DNA of 64,000 nt from Candidatus Ecksteinia adelgidicola (GTDB lineage: Bacteria; Pseudomonadota; Gammaproteobacteria; Enterobacterales; Enterobacteriaceae): contig CP045239.1 in assembly GCA_020541345.1 (NCBI GenBank), positions 806,001-870,000 on the forward strand, given 5' to 3'. Shown here piece by piece: positions 1-12,276 of the stretch (position 1 is the first letter of the stretch; every line of letters starts with the position of its first letter). The notes under the pieces were generated by a model, which saw nothing but the letters and a program-made list of their open reading frames with translations, did not search any database and had not been told where the DNA came from. The translations under genes and the position numbers were made by a program.

Positions 1-229
<229 letters not shown>

Positions 230-1980
230 TAAAATTACTTATAGCAATTAAATATTCAAAAAAATATCATGTTATAAAAAATATTATTGTATTTCATTAT
301 ATATTTTATAAATATTATCACGATTTCATTTAGTATTTGTTACAATATTTTTATTATAAATGCATTATTTTCAAATAAATTTTATGTTTTTAATGAATCT
401 ACAATATTTATTGATTTATTATATGTTTTTATTTAAAAGTTTATTAATATTATATATAATTAGTAGTAGATAATCATTAAAACTATTTTTTTATTTATTT
501 TTAATCATAATATTAGATTAATATTTATCTTTAAAATGTATTTATAAACAGCATATATCACTTATTTTATATACTTTCTCTATGTAATACACTATGAATT
601 ATCAGTTATAAACCGTAAAAATTTTATAATATAATAATGTTTTACTCATTGTTATATAATAAATGAAAATTAATTAAATGTTATAACATATAATAATAAT
701 TTTATGAATATTTTTTATAAGTTTTAGAATATTAACTAACTTTTATTTTTTTTAAAAAAAAATCGTTTGACATTTTACATTATATATATCTAAAAAATCT
801 ATATTTAATCATATTCGTTTTATTAGACTTATTAAAAAAATAAATTTTTAATTAAAATAAATAATAATCTTTATTTTATTTTTTGATCATTCTTCATGTA
901 ACACATTAAGGATCAAATTCAGAGATATTGTATACACAACGATTTTTTAATATATTTATGATTTAACACATAATTTATTTTTATAAAATATAAAAATTAA
1001 TATTAAATTTTATATTATTCTTTTTATATTTCCATTATAAATTTAAAAGATACATTTACTAAATATTTTTTATTATAAATAATAATAAACAATTGTTTAT
1101 TATAAAAAAAGATCTTGAATTATACAATTGATACATAGTATAATATCAAGTGTGATGATACATTTTTATTAATTACAATAAACAAAATATAATGTTATAA
1201 TATTTTTTAGATAAAATAAATATAATATTATCTAAATAAACACAAAAAAATAATAAATCATCTAAACAATAATATTTAGACGATGTTTTAATATGTTGCT
1301 TTCAACAATTTTTTTAATAAATTATTTTTTACTATTTTAATAAAATTTCTATTAATAAAATTATTATCTAAAATTATAATGATAATGAGCTTAATAAAAC
1401 AATTATATAATTAATTAAATAAATTTGTTAATGTTTTTTATAAAGAACATACGTTTAAATAACATAAAATAAAAGTAAAAAAATATATTTTTTATTTTTA
1501 TAAAAAATTTAGTATTACTTATTATACTTAATGTAAAAATTTTTATTAGAAATATCATTATTTTTAATTTTATGATTGAGTAATCATATTATTAAATTTC
1601 TTAATTAATTATAATGTTTTTTTATTTATTAATATCATATTAAATATTAAATAGCTTTATCTTTTTTGTCTTATAATTTATAAAGTACTAACTAAAAGTA
1701 CTAATAGTAAGTTTTTATCTTATTTTTTTAATAATTTTTACTTTTTAAAAGTATTCTTAAATCTTTTTATTGTTAAAAAATGTATTCTTAAGTTTTAAAT
1801 TTTTTGTTTTTTTTTGATATAATTAATGCAATTTTTGATTTTAAAGTAATATTTTTTATTTAATATATTGTATATTGTTGATAAATTAATAATAATATAA
1901 TATACATTAAATTGTAATCTATTTTCTAACTTTAACATTTTAACTCAATAGTAAAACGTCATAATTAATTTTGTGTTTTT
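230..1980. other. Gene desert between trxB and dnaX
   Basis: This is 1.75 kb of extremely A+T-rich sequence with no open frame that I recognise on either strand. The only richer patch is about 895-945; it reads a short open stretch on the minus strand but matches nothing I know. No tRNA, clear promoter or terminator is visible. Confidence 0.6.
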
Positions 1981-3105
1981 CTATTTTTTAGAACATATTT
2001 TTTCTTTAGAAACCAACTCTTTTGGATAAAATGCTAATACACGTAATATGGTCATTTCAACACCTATACGTCGATTTGGTGCATAAGTTAATTCTTTTCG
2101 TCCAAGTAAAAATATTTGATAATAAAGTTGTGCCTCTTCAGGTGGTAAAATTTTTGCCAGTGATTTTAAACGTTGATTAATAAAAGACTGTTCTTGATCT
2201 TGAATTTCGGGCAATAGTTGAAACATTAAAAGACGATGCAACAACGTTAATATTTCTATTAATAAATTTTCCCAATCTATACCTTGAATAGCGCATTTTT
2301 CAATTTGTGCCATCGCATTATCGGCGTTAGCATTGACTAATGATTCTAAAATAATCAAAGGTTGATTATCATTACAAACTCCAAGTATCTGACTAACTAC
2401 AATAGCACTAACGTTCCCATTTCCTAGAGAAATAGCTTGATCGGTTAACATCAGTGCATCACGCATACTACCATTTGCAGCATTTGATAATAATTGTAAC
2501 GAATGAGCATCAAAAACAATATTTTCTATTTGCAATATTTTTTTTATTTGGTTATAAATCTGTTTATTTTCTAAAATATTAAGATGAAATTGTAAACAAC
2601 GAGAAAGAATAGTAAGTGGTAATTTTTTTGGATCAGTTGTCGCTAATAAAAATTTTACATGTGCTGGGGGTTCTTCAAGTGTTTTTAATAAAGCGTTAAA
2701 ACTATGACGTGAGAGCATATGTACTTCGTCAATGAGATATACTTTAAATCGACCAATTGCTGGTGCATACTGAACAGTATCTAGAAGATCACGTGTATCT
2801 TCTACTTTTGTTCTAGATGCAGCATCGATTTCAATTAAATCAACAAAACATCCTTCTTCCATTTGAAGGCAGTTACTACATCGACGACATGGCGTAGCTG
2901 TAATGCATTTTTCACAATTTAATCCTTTAGCAAGCAGACGAGCAATGGTAGTTTTTCCTACACCGCGTGCTCCTGAAAACAAATAAGCATGATGAATTCG
3001 ATTTAATGAAAGACTGTTAGTTAATGTAGTGAGAATATACTCTTGTCCAACAACATCTAAAAATGTTTGAGGACGCCATTTAAGAGCAAGAATTTTATAG
3101 CTCAT
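1981..3105 (-). CDS. dnaX: DNA polymerase III clamp-loader ATPase, gamma-length form (domains I-III only)
   Basis: This encodes the ATPase subunit of the clamp loader that opens and loads the beta sliding clamp. Residues 1-170 hold the AAA+ core: Walker A GARGVGKT at 45-52, the zinc-binding cysteines at 64, 73, 76 and 79, Walker B LIDEVH at 124-129, sensor ATTDP at 155-159 and the SRC arginine finger at 168-170. The collar domain follows to about residue 350. The protein stops at 374 aa, against 643 aa for E. coli tau and about 431 for gamma, so tau domains IV-V, which bind DnaB and DnaE, are absent. The last codons are an A-run directly before TAG. There is no obvious Shine-Dalgarno sequence before the ATG. 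Similar short DnaX proteins occur in other reduced endosymbionts. The neighbours usual in enterics (ybaB, recR, apt) are missing. Confidence 0.96.
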   Translation of the reverse strand: MSYKILALKWRPQTFLDVVGQEYILTTLTNSLSLNRIHHAYLFSGARGVGKTTIARLLAKGLNCEKCITATPCRRCSNCLQMEEGCFVDLIEIDAASRTKVEDTRDLLDTVQYAPAIGRFKVYLIDEVHMLSRHSFNALLKTLEEPPAHVKFLLATTDPKKLPLTILSRCLQFHLNILENKQIYNQIKKILQIENIVFDAHSLQLLSNAANGSMRDALMLTDQAISLGNGNVSAIVVSQILGVCNDNQPLIILESLVNANADNAMAQIEKCAIQGIDWENLLIEILTLLHRLLMFQLLPEIQDQEQSFINQRLKSLAKILPPEEAQLYYQIFLLGRKELTYAPNRRIGVEMTILRVLAFYPKELVSKEKICSKK

Positions 3106-6100
3106 TTATATTAAGTTTTTAAGTAATATGAAATATAATAATAACATAAAAATAATATATGTTAAAATTTTTAATAAAAAAGTACTATAATGTCATTTTT
3201 AAAAATTTTATGTATTTAATAGTTAATAAACATGATAGAATTCACTAGATAGTATCATATTATCAAATATAATAATGTATTTTATATGTGTTTTTTAATA
3301 AAGGAATACTGAAAACATAAATTACAATTAATAATAATAATTTAATATAGTTATTTTTAATATATTAAAATTATTTTAAATATCTTTTAAAGACTTTAAA
3401 TATATTCATAAAGTTAAAAATTATTTTTTACTTTTATTGACATAATTTAAAATAGCATCTTTTTTAATAACGTAAATATTATACAATTAAAATTGTTATT
3501 AATAAAATAATATACTATTAAAATTATTTTAATTAAATGGATAAAAATATAATTGTATTTGTATTTTTAAAAAAATATAGCAAAATTTATTAAAATTATT
3601 TTTTTACAAAAATAAATAAGGTATGTTATCACTTCGTAAAATTATACATCAATAAAGCATTTTAACATATGATTACATTGTAAGAAAAAAAATGGTTTTA
3701 TTAAGAAATAAATGTTATTTTTATAAAAATTTATAATATAAAAACGTTTTAAAATAAATGAATGTTGATACACAAATATCAATTTATTTTTTATTTTTTT
3801 AATATTTAAATCATAAAAATAATTAATAACATGTACAATTATAAATAATTATTAATTATATAATAAAATTGATAATTAATTTAAATTATAATAAATATAT
3901 TTTAAATTATCATATTACGTAAAATTGTTATATATGTTAAATAAAAGAATGTATAAAAATTATACAAGTCTATTAAATTACGTTATTTATAAAAATAGAA
4001 TTTATATTGAAACAATATCATATATATAAAAAATTGATTATTAATTTTTTTTTAAAAAAAATAAGTATGTTCTTTAATAATATTAAAATAAGCATGTTCT
4101 TTAATGATATTATATATGTTCTTTAATGATATTATATGTTAATGAAAGTTATTTTATTTGACTACTATAAATATAGTAATTACAGAATTATTTTATGAAT
4201 ATTAAAAAATATAATATAAAAAATACTATAAATTTTTTTTGTAAAACAAATAAATAATCATAATTATTAATTGTAATAATATAATTTTTTTAATAATAAA
4301 AATATTTATAGTAATTTATAGAATAAAAATAAACATAAAATATCAAACTAAAAAAGATAATTTTATTTTATAAATTATAAAAATAATATAATATGATTTC
4401 TACACTATATATCATGTATTACAAAATAACATGTATTATAAAAAAATTAAATTTTTATTTAAAAAATATAACTTAAATAACAGTGATCATAAAATATAAA
4501 ATAAAAATTTTTTAATATTTTAAATATTACTTCGTTTATACTCAGTAACTTTTCTTATATGTTCTTTAAAAATTGATTAATATAAGCCATACCTACGATA
4601 TAAAAAGCTATTTTTTTATTATTAGTTTAATTTTATAGATAATAAAATCAATTAAAATGAAATAATTAATCAAAATATAATTATGAAATCTGTAATGTAT
4701 ATTATTATCAGTTTTTTTACGAGCTATTGTTATAATTCTAAAACATAAAAGTGTATTAAAAAATTTAAATATATTAATATTATAAATTAATTTAATTTTT
4801 TATTATTACGAAATAAGCTTTTTAAGAATAAAAAAACGTAATATTTAAATTAATATCAAAAAATAAAAAAATAATAAATATCGATATAATATATTATAAG
4901 TCTTAATATAGAACAAACATAAAACTTAAATCTATATTAGATTTATACATACATTGTTTCTTTTAACAAATTATTTATTTTAAATACTTTTATAAAGAAG
5001 TTTTATAATCTTCTTTAAGCATGGTACGCATACCACAAATAAATTCATAAGAAGAGTTATAAGAAAAAATATATGATTAAGACAAAAAAGGTATAACATA
5101 AATTTTATGTTAAGATCTTTAAAAATAGTTACATTTTTTTTAATAAATCTTTTAATATAAAGGGTAATTTATTTATAATAGCTTTTATTTTAATTAAATA
5201 TAAATTAATATAAATCTCTTTCTTAAATTTTTACTATTTACTAATAAATTTAATAATTAATACACTAATAAATATAATGTAATATGATAATTTTTTAAAC
5301 AAGTTCAACTTTAATTATATATTTTTATAAATATTAATAAAATTATTTTAAGAAATATGTATATTAAATTATTTATTCTAAATATTATATAGATTAAATA
5401 TTTATTTTAAAATTTTTTTAAATTTAATAGTAAAAGTTTATAAAAAAGTCATCTATAGTATCTATTTTATTTTTACGTGATAAGAAAAATTATATATTTA
5501 AAAAAAAGACTATTTTAATAAAGATCTATTAATCAACATCATAAAACATTAACTTTTTAATAAAATATTATTTGTATATCAGATGTTACTCAAATCCTAT
5601 CTTAAAAAAACAAAAAATAAATTTTATTTTATTATTAATTTTAAAAAATATTATTATATTATAAAATAAAATAATATTACTATTATATTTTTAATTTATC
5701 TATAATAAAGTATTAGACAATAATTAAAAAATATAATTTAATAATTTTTTCTTTTTAATTTTTTTCACGTTAATAATAACATTTTTAAAACTTAATAATT
5801 AAATATCTATAAATTAAATAGCATGATACTTATAGTATGTGATGTTTTATAGCATGATTTTTTATAAAAATAAATTATTTAAAAAAATCTTGACAATTGG
5901 ATTATAATAATAAATATTTAAATATTTTATTAAAAATAATAACAATATCTTATAGCTAACAATATATTATAATTTAAAAAGAAAAATTACATTTGTTAAA
6001 AAAAATATTAAGTTTAACAATTAAAATTTCGTGATAATGATAAAAAATTATGTTCGTATAACAAGCATGTTTATTTTATTACAAAATATTTTTTAATGTT

Positions 6101-6627
6101 GTATATTCAAAGACTTGTATTAATTATATATTAATTATAATAAAAATATAATATTTAAATATGAACATAATTCGTTATTATTTTTGAAAAAAATGTAATC
6201 ATCATAGTTTAATATTAAAAAATAATATAAATTAATTGTATTTCTTATATTTTAATAATGATAATTTAATATTTATTATAATAGATATGCGTTCTGTTTA
6301 AAAAATTTATCTATTTTACACACTGAAAAATCATTTTTTATTTTTAAATGATATCAATATATTATTATGTAATAACATTATATTATAGTAATAAAGAATT
6401 AAGTTTTTTTTTTAAAATTTATATTAAGTTAATAATTTTTAACATTATGTTTTTAGTTTAATAATTTATCGTATATGGTATTAGCATTATATTTAAATAC
6501 ATAATTAATAAAAAAAATAAAAACATTTTTTTAATATTATAATTCTTTATTTTTAATTATAAAAAAATTTATTTATAAAACATATCATATTAATATAAAA
6601 TTTTATTTTATTTTTTTAAGGTTTAAC
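3106..6627. other. Gene desert between dnaX and tsaB
   Basis: These 3.5 kb contain no intact gene I can recognise. A three-copy 22-27 bp tandem repeat lies at 4067-4137. A locally G+C-richer patch at about 4990-5076 has a 28-codon open stretch on the minus strand ending EFICGMRTMLKEDYKTSL; it looks like the C-terminus of a vanished gene but I cannot name it. The rest is nearly pure A and T. Confidence 0.6.
4067..4137. repeat. Three-copy short tandem repeat
   Basis: The core ATGTTCTTTAAT(A/G)ATATT begins at 4067, 4094 and 4116. The last two copies abut with a 22 bp period (4094-4115 and 4116-4137) and differ by one or two bases. The first copy is separated by a few extra bases. No gene overlaps it. 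It most likely arose by slipped-strand duplication. Confidence 0.75.
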
Positions 6628-7329
6628 ATGTCTATAAATATTTTAGCAGTTGATACATCAGCTGATTTTTGTTCAGTTGCTATTTTAAATAAAAATAAAA
6701 TTTTTTCTTTATCTAAATTTTGCCCAAATAAGCATACACAATATATTTTACCCATGGTGAAACAAATTTTAGTAAATGCTAATTTAACTCTTAAAAAACT
6801 TAATGTGTTAGCTTTTAGCTGCGGTCCTGGTAACTTTACTGGTATACGTATTAGTATAAATATTATTCAAGGATTAGCATTAGGTGCTAATCTTCCAGTA
6901 ATAGGTGTTTCTACTTTACAGGTTTTAGCAGAAAGCGTTTGGAAAATAAATGGTAGAGACTATGTATTAACGGCAATTGATACTCGTACAGAAGGAGGAA
7001 TTTATTGGAGTGAATTTAAGCGCCAAAAAAATGGTTTTTGGAACAATGAGCAAGGTGAAAAAATATTTTCATACAATCAAGCATTAAAGCGCATAAATTC
7101 TCTCTGTGGTTCTTGGACTTGTGTCGGTAGTGCTTGGAAAAGTTATCCTAATTTACTTAATAAATTAAACTTAAACATATGTCATGAAGAAATAGTTTCT
7201 TCTCAAGCGGAAAGCGTATTATCTCTTTCGCTACTTTTTTGGAAAAAAGGGTTAGCTATAACAGTGGAACAAGCTAAGTTAACCTATCTTTATAATGATA
7301 TTTTTTGGAAAAAATTACCCGGTCGATAA
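6628..7329 (+). CDS. tsaB: tRNA threonylcarbamoyladenosine biosynthesis protein TsaB
   Basis: TsaB (formerly YeaZ) is the non-catalytic partner of TsaD in the TsaBDE complex that makes t6A37 on tRNAs reading ANN codons. The 233 aa length is close to the 231 of E. coli. The N-terminus MSINILAVDTSADFCSVAI carries the ASKHA phosphate-1 loop, and SCGPGNFTGIR at 64-74 is the family signature. The C-terminus ends KLPGR, typical of enteric TsaB. The ATG is preceded by AAGG at 6618-6621 with good spacing, which fixes the start. The gene stands alone, with deserts of 3.5 kb before and 1.4 kb after. It is one of few plus-strand genes here. Confidence 0.95.
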   Translation: MSINILAVDTSADFCSVAILNKNKIFSLSKFCPNKHTQYILPMVKQILVNANLTLKKLNVLAFSCGPGNFTGIRISINIIQGLALGANLPVIGVSTLQVLAESVWKINGRDYVLTAIDTRTEGGIYWSEFKRQKNGFWNNEQGEKIFSYNQALKRINSLCGSWTCVGSAWKSYPNLLNKLNLNICHEEIVSSQAESVLSLSLLFWKKGLAITVEQAKLTYLYNDIFWKKLPGR

Positions 7330-8780
7330 TATTTTTTTTAATTTATTAAATTCAAATACGTATAAAATATAATATAAAAAAGTTAATGTTTACTATAATA
7401 TATTTTATTATGTTTATAATAAAGTTTAAATGAAATGTTAATTTTAAAAGAAAACAATTTAGTAAAATATATCATCATGTATTATATAATAAAAAGTTTT
7501 AAAAAAGTATTTCAGTATAATAAATAGTGCAGTTTAAATTAAATATTCATATATTTAAAAACTAAACATTTGATCTATATACAATATTACAATGAATTAG
7601 TTTTTATATTAAAAATTTGTTTTTCATAAAAATGTTAATTTTATAAAATATTTACATTATTTTAAGATATTATTTTATACTATTCATGATTTTATATAAT
7701 TTATATTATAAGAATGTAGATGTTATATTTTAAAAATAAAATAAAACATATAAAATTTTTTATAGTTTCTTATTTGATATTATTTTATTCAAATAAAAAT
7801 ATTTTAATAAAAATAAATTTATTAACAGTTTTTAAAAGAATATTTTTAAATACTAAAATATATTGAATATATTTTACATATAAAGAATAATTTGTTTAAA
7901 TGCATGTTATACAAATATCATTTATTAAGTACTAATGAATTATGAATATTAATATAAATTTTATCTTATTATTATTTATTAAATAAATACTAAAACATAC
8001 GCTTTAATTAATAATATTTATTTTTTGTTTTTAATCACAACATATAACTTGATTTTAAAATCATTATTATAATAAAATTTATTTTTATCTAATAAAAATA
8101 ACATATTATATTATATTTTTTTAAAAAAAAATAATATATTTAAAACATTTTATTGTATTTAAAATTTTTTAAATTTGTATTTTATTCAAATTTATAATTT
8201 TTATATTTTATTGTTAATAAATATATAAAACATTTTATTATATAAATTTAAATAACTAATATGTGCTATATTTAAAAACAGTTATTTAAAATGTTCATAA
8301 TATAATACAAGATGTTAATTTTTATTTTGTTGTAAATTATTTATAATAAAATTTAAATAAAAAAATTATAATTACTTTTTATATGTTATATTTATAATAT
8401 AATAAAAAATTATAAAATTTTAAAATAACATATTTTTATACAATAAATTAATAAACATTTGTAAAAAATAAACAGTTACTCTACACACAATTAATTATAA
8501 AACATCATTTTTATATTTTTGTATTATGTTAATTAAATTATACAACAAAAATAAGAATATTTTTAATGTATACATTCTTAAAATAACACTAAAATTAATA
8601 ATGAATTAGCATACTGATAGTATAAAAATCATATTTTTTTTCATAAAATATTTATAAAATATTTTAAATATATAAAAATCATATTATTTCTATCAAAATA
8701 AAATAAAATTTTATTTTTTAATATAAAATATTGATTATTTAATGTTATTATTGTATTAATAACGATGTATTGAATAATAT
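7330..8780. other. Gene desert between tsaB and tRNA-Val
   Basis: These 1.45 kb hold no recognisable coding sequence on either strand. Apart from a plausible weak promoter just before the tRNA, I see nothing in it. Confidence 0.6.
8731..8759 (+). promoter_or_regulatory. Possible promoter of tRNA-Val
   Basis: A sigma-70-like pair TTGATT (8731-8736) and TATTAA (8754-8759) is separated by 17 bases. It would start transcription about 14 bases before the tRNA. In DNA this A+T-rich such matches arise easily by chance, so the call rests mainly on its position. Confidence 0.3.
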
Positions 8781-8854
8781 GCGTTCGTAGCTCAGCTAGG
8801 TAGAGCATCATCTTGACATGGTGAAGGTCAGTGGTTCAAATCCACTCGAACGTA
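8781..8854 (+). tRNA. tRNA-Val (anticodon GAC)
   Basis: The sequence folds into a complete 74-nt cloverleaf. The acceptor arms are GCGTTCG (8781-8787) and CGAACGT (8847-8853), with a G-U pair at position 1-72 and discriminator A at 8854. The D-arm is GCTC/GAGC. The anticodon stem is TCATC/GGTGA around loop TTGACAT, giving anticodon GAC at 8815-8817. The T-arm is AGTGG/CCACT with loop TTCAAAT. It closely matches E. coli tRNA-Val(GAC). The 3' CCA is not encoded (TTATA follows), so CCA must be added by nucleotidyltransferase. It stands alone rather than in a valine or mixed tRNA cluster. This is the only tRNA I found in the window. Confidence 0.97.
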
Positions 8855-10040
8855 TTATATAATTGATATTTTATAACAAAAATATAATTTTATATTACTG
8901 TGTTTAAACTTTAATCATGATTTCAAATATAAATAAAATAAAATTTCAATATCATGTAATGTTATTTTTTTATTATTGAATAATAAAAAAAATTATAAAA
9001 TTTTTTAAGTGCTTATTTTATTTTAAATAATTTTATTTATTTTCGTGTTATAAAAACATAATATAATTTTTATTTCTCTTTAATTTTAATAAATTTTATA
9101 TTATTTTTTTATTTAAATAAACATTATAAACAATATTAATGTTACTTGATTATAATAACATTGTATTTTTTTAAATTTTATTATATAAGACATGAATATA
9201 TAAAAATTACTTTCATTAATTTTATATATAACTCTATAAAAATGAAGATATTTAAATAGTTAACATTATTTTAATATTTTTTATTTTTTTTTACAAAGAG
9301 AATTTAAAAAAACTTAATAAGTATCTAAAAAATATTTATTTTTTCATTTTGTATTTGTAATATATTATTTAATAAAAAATTAAAAAAATGAAATATATAT
9401 TTAAATGTTTAAAATAAAATATTAATTAATAACTATTCTATATTCATGTTACTTTAATTTATTAAATAATAATTCATATTTTAATTGATAAATATTTCTT
9501 TATTATGTAATATTTTATTTATTATTTTTTAATATTTTAATTTTTATTATTATATTTAATAAAAATTAAAGATAGTAAGAATTTATGTAACATATTGCAT
9601 AAAAATAACATGATTGTAACTGTTATATTATATTTTTTAATAATATATTTAATTAATATATCTCGATATGATAATTTTATTATTAGTTATGAATTTTAAA
9701 ATTAATATTATGTTTATTTTTATAATATTTTAATTCTTATAATTAAGAAATATTATTTTAATATAATTTTATATTTTAAAATCTACTATGTATTAAAATT
9801 ATTTATTTAATATATAAAAATATTCATATTTAAAACAATGTTATAGTATATATTATGCTAATATATTAATAAAAAACATAATAAAATTTTTTATATTTTT
9901 AAAAAAACTATCAATACTTACATATATTTTCATCGTATAAATTTCATAAAATGTTTTTATAAAATACTAAATTGAGAAAATTTTTATTTGTTTAATATTA
10001 TTTTTTATATTAAAAAATAATATATCACACTATCACAAAT
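8855..10040. other. Gene desert between tRNA-Val and pta
   Basis: These 1.2 kb are almost entirely A and T. I see no coding sequence, RNA or convincing terminator after the tRNA. Confidence 0.6.
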
Positions 10041-12194
10041 TTAAGTTAAAAAATCTATCTGAATAGATTGAATTGCAGTTAATGCTATAGTATAGACAAT
10101 ATCTTCTACTAATGCGCCACGAGAAAGATCATTTACTGGTTTTCTCATACCTTGTAGCATTGGTCCAATAGAAAGTATATTTGCAGAGCGTTGTACTGCT
10201 TTATAAGTAGTATTTCCAGTGTTTAAATCTGGGAAAATTAATACTGTAGCTTGACCTTTAATTGGTGAATTTGGAGCTTTTTGTTTTGCTACATCAGAAA
10301 TTACAGCTGAATCATACTGTAATGGACCATCAATAATTAAATTAGGACGTTTTTTTTGAACTATATGAGTTGCTTTTCGAATTTTTTCTACATCTTTTCC
10401 TACAGCAGAATTACCAGTAGAATATGAAATCATTGCTACTCGAGGTTCAATACCAAAAATAGCTGCAGAATCAGCTGATTGAATAGCAATTTCAGATAAT
10501 TGCTCAGCTGTTGGATTTGTATTAATCGCACAATCACCATAGACTAAAACTTGATCTGGCATTAACATAAAAAATACGGAAGAAACTAAAGAGTTACCTT
10601 TTGCCATTTTAATTAATTGCAAAGATGGACGAATAGTATTAGCAGTCGTATGTACAGCTCCAGATAGTAAACCATCAACTTCATTTTTTTCAAGCATAAG
10701 CGTACCAAGCACTACATTATCTTCTAACTGTTTTCGTGCCATAATTTCTGTCATACCTTTATCTTGACGTAACTGCATTAAACGTGATATATAATTCTCA
10801 CGAATATTTATAGGATCGATAATATCAATATTATCGTTTAATACCATGCTATGTAAAATAGCTATTTGTTTTATTTTATTTGGATTACCTAATAATACAC
10901 ATTTTGCAATTCCACGTTCAGCGCAAATGATAGCTGCTCTTATAGTTCTAAGTTCATCTCCTTCTGGCAAAACAATTCTCTTGCTAACTTGACTTGCTAA
11001 TGTAATTAATTTATATTTAAACATAGAAGAAGAAACATGATTCGTACGATTAGAAGAAGAAGATAAAGATTTAATCCATGACATGTTAATGTAACTAGCT
11101 ATATGATTTTTTGCTATCTTTATACGATAATAATCATTAATTGGAATTTTGAGATTAAACTTTTGAAAACGAACTGACGTATCCCAATCGTTTTCGTTGA
11201 CTATAAAAACTGGCAATCCAGATTTAAAAGCATCTTGACATGATTTTTTAATTGATTTATGAATTGAATAACCACCAGTAAGAAGAATAGCACTTATATT
11301 CACGTTTTTTATAGATGCTAAACAAGCAAAAATAAACATATCAGGACGATCTGATGAAATTATTAACAAAGAACTTAAACGAATATTTTTTATCATGTTT
11401 GTTATATTACATGAACAAAAAATAACAGATTTAAATCGTCTCGTCATCATTTTACCGGAATTTATTATTCGTGCTTTTAAATGAGAAATTATATCAATGA
11501 CTCGTGGAGTTATTAGCTGAAATTTCCATGATATACAACCTAATATTGGCGTTGAGTCATCAATAAAAATTTTTTTAGGATTTATACATGTAATATTAAT
11601 CTTGTTATGATTGCTAAAAAATTCAGAAAAATTTAGACAAATTTTACCATATTCATTAATCGGAGAATCAAACTTATTAATAATTATACCAGCAATATTT
11701 CTATTTTTTTCTCCGCCAAAGCTACTATATATAAGTTTAATACGTTCTTTAAATGATTGTAAAGAATTATTGTTAGGAGCAATAAGAAAAATAATTTCTG
11801 CATTTAATGTCTTAGCTATTTCATAATTTAAAATATGTGTAAAATTTTGTTCATGAGTTGATATAAATCCTTTAATGAGTATTACTTCTGTATTTTTATT
11901 AATTTGTTCATAACGTGCTATGATTTTTTCCATTAATATATCTTTTTGATTATTTGCCAATAAACGATGAGCATAATTCATTTCTATTAAATTTTTTTCT
12001 AAAATAGTAGAAGAATATTTGTTTATTATCATTAAAGAATTATCTGTAAGATCATTAGTAGAATTTTTTTTACAAATAGGATCAAAACAGAAAATTCGGA
12101 CATTATTTTTTTTTATAGCATAAATTAAACCTAAACTAACACTAGTTAAACCAACATTGGTGCTAGTAGGAATTAATATAATGACTCTTGACAT
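10041..12194 (-). CDS. pta: Phosphate acetyltransferase
   Basis: Pta converts acetyl-CoA and phosphate to acetyl phosphate and CoA in the cytosol. With AckA it yields ATP and acetate. The 717 aa length matches the long enteric class (714 in E. coli). The N-terminal P-loop-like domain opens [20 protein letters not shown], a DRTGG-type middle domain follows, and the catalytic transferase domain begins near residue 405 ([14 protein letters not shown]). [13 protein letters not shown] lies near 513, [12 protein letters not shown] near 656 and [17 protein letters not shown] near the end. The middle of the protein is more diverged than the catalytic domain. AGGA at 12202-12205 sits 7 bases before the ATG. 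It lies 82 bases downstream of ackA, as in the enteric ackA-pta operon. Confidence 0.97.
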   Translation of the reverse strand: MSRVIILIPTSTNVGLTSVSLGLIYAIKKNNVRIFCFDPICKKNSTNDLTDNSLMIINKYSSTILEKNLIEMNYAHRLLANNQKDILMEKIIARYEQINKNTEVILIKGFISTHEQNFTHILNYEIAKTLNAEIIFLIAPNNNSLQSFKERIKLIYSSFGGEKNRNIAGIIINKFDSPINEYGKICLNFSEFFSNHNKINITCINPKKIFIDDSTPILGCISWKFQLITPRVIDIISHLKARIINSGKMMTRRFKSVIFCSCNITNMIKNIRLSSLLIISSDRPDMFIFACLASIKNVNISAILLTGGYSIHKSIKKSCQDAFKSGLPVFIVNENDWDTSVRFQKFNLKIPINDYYRIKIAKNHIASYINMSWIKSLSSSSNRTNHVSSSMFKYKLITLASQVSKRIVLPEGDELRTIRAAIICAERGIAKCVLLGNPNKIKQIAILHSMVLNDNIDIIDPINIRENYISRLMQLRQDKGMTEIMARKQLEDNVVLGTLMLEKNEVDGLLSGAVHTTANTIRPSLQLIKMAKGNSLVSSVFFMLMPDQVLVYGDCAINTNPTAEQLSEIAIQSADSAAIFGIEPRVAMISYSTGNSAVGKDVEKIRKATHIVQKKRPNLIIDGPLQYDSAVISDVAKQKAPNSPIKGQATVLIFPDLNTGNTTYKAVQRSANILSIGPMLQGMRKPVNDLSRGALVEDIVYTIALTAIQSIQIDFLT

Positions 12195-12276
12195 AGAATA
12201 ATCCTATTTATAATTAATATGAGATAAAAAAATATTTTTTAAATTTTAAAAATCATAAGAAATAATAACTAAATTA

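Noticed and set aside
11611-11826. 71-codon open frame on the plus strand inside pta
   Set aside because: It is antisense to a well conserved gene, has no Shine-Dalgarno or recognisable product, and is expected from the composition of pta.
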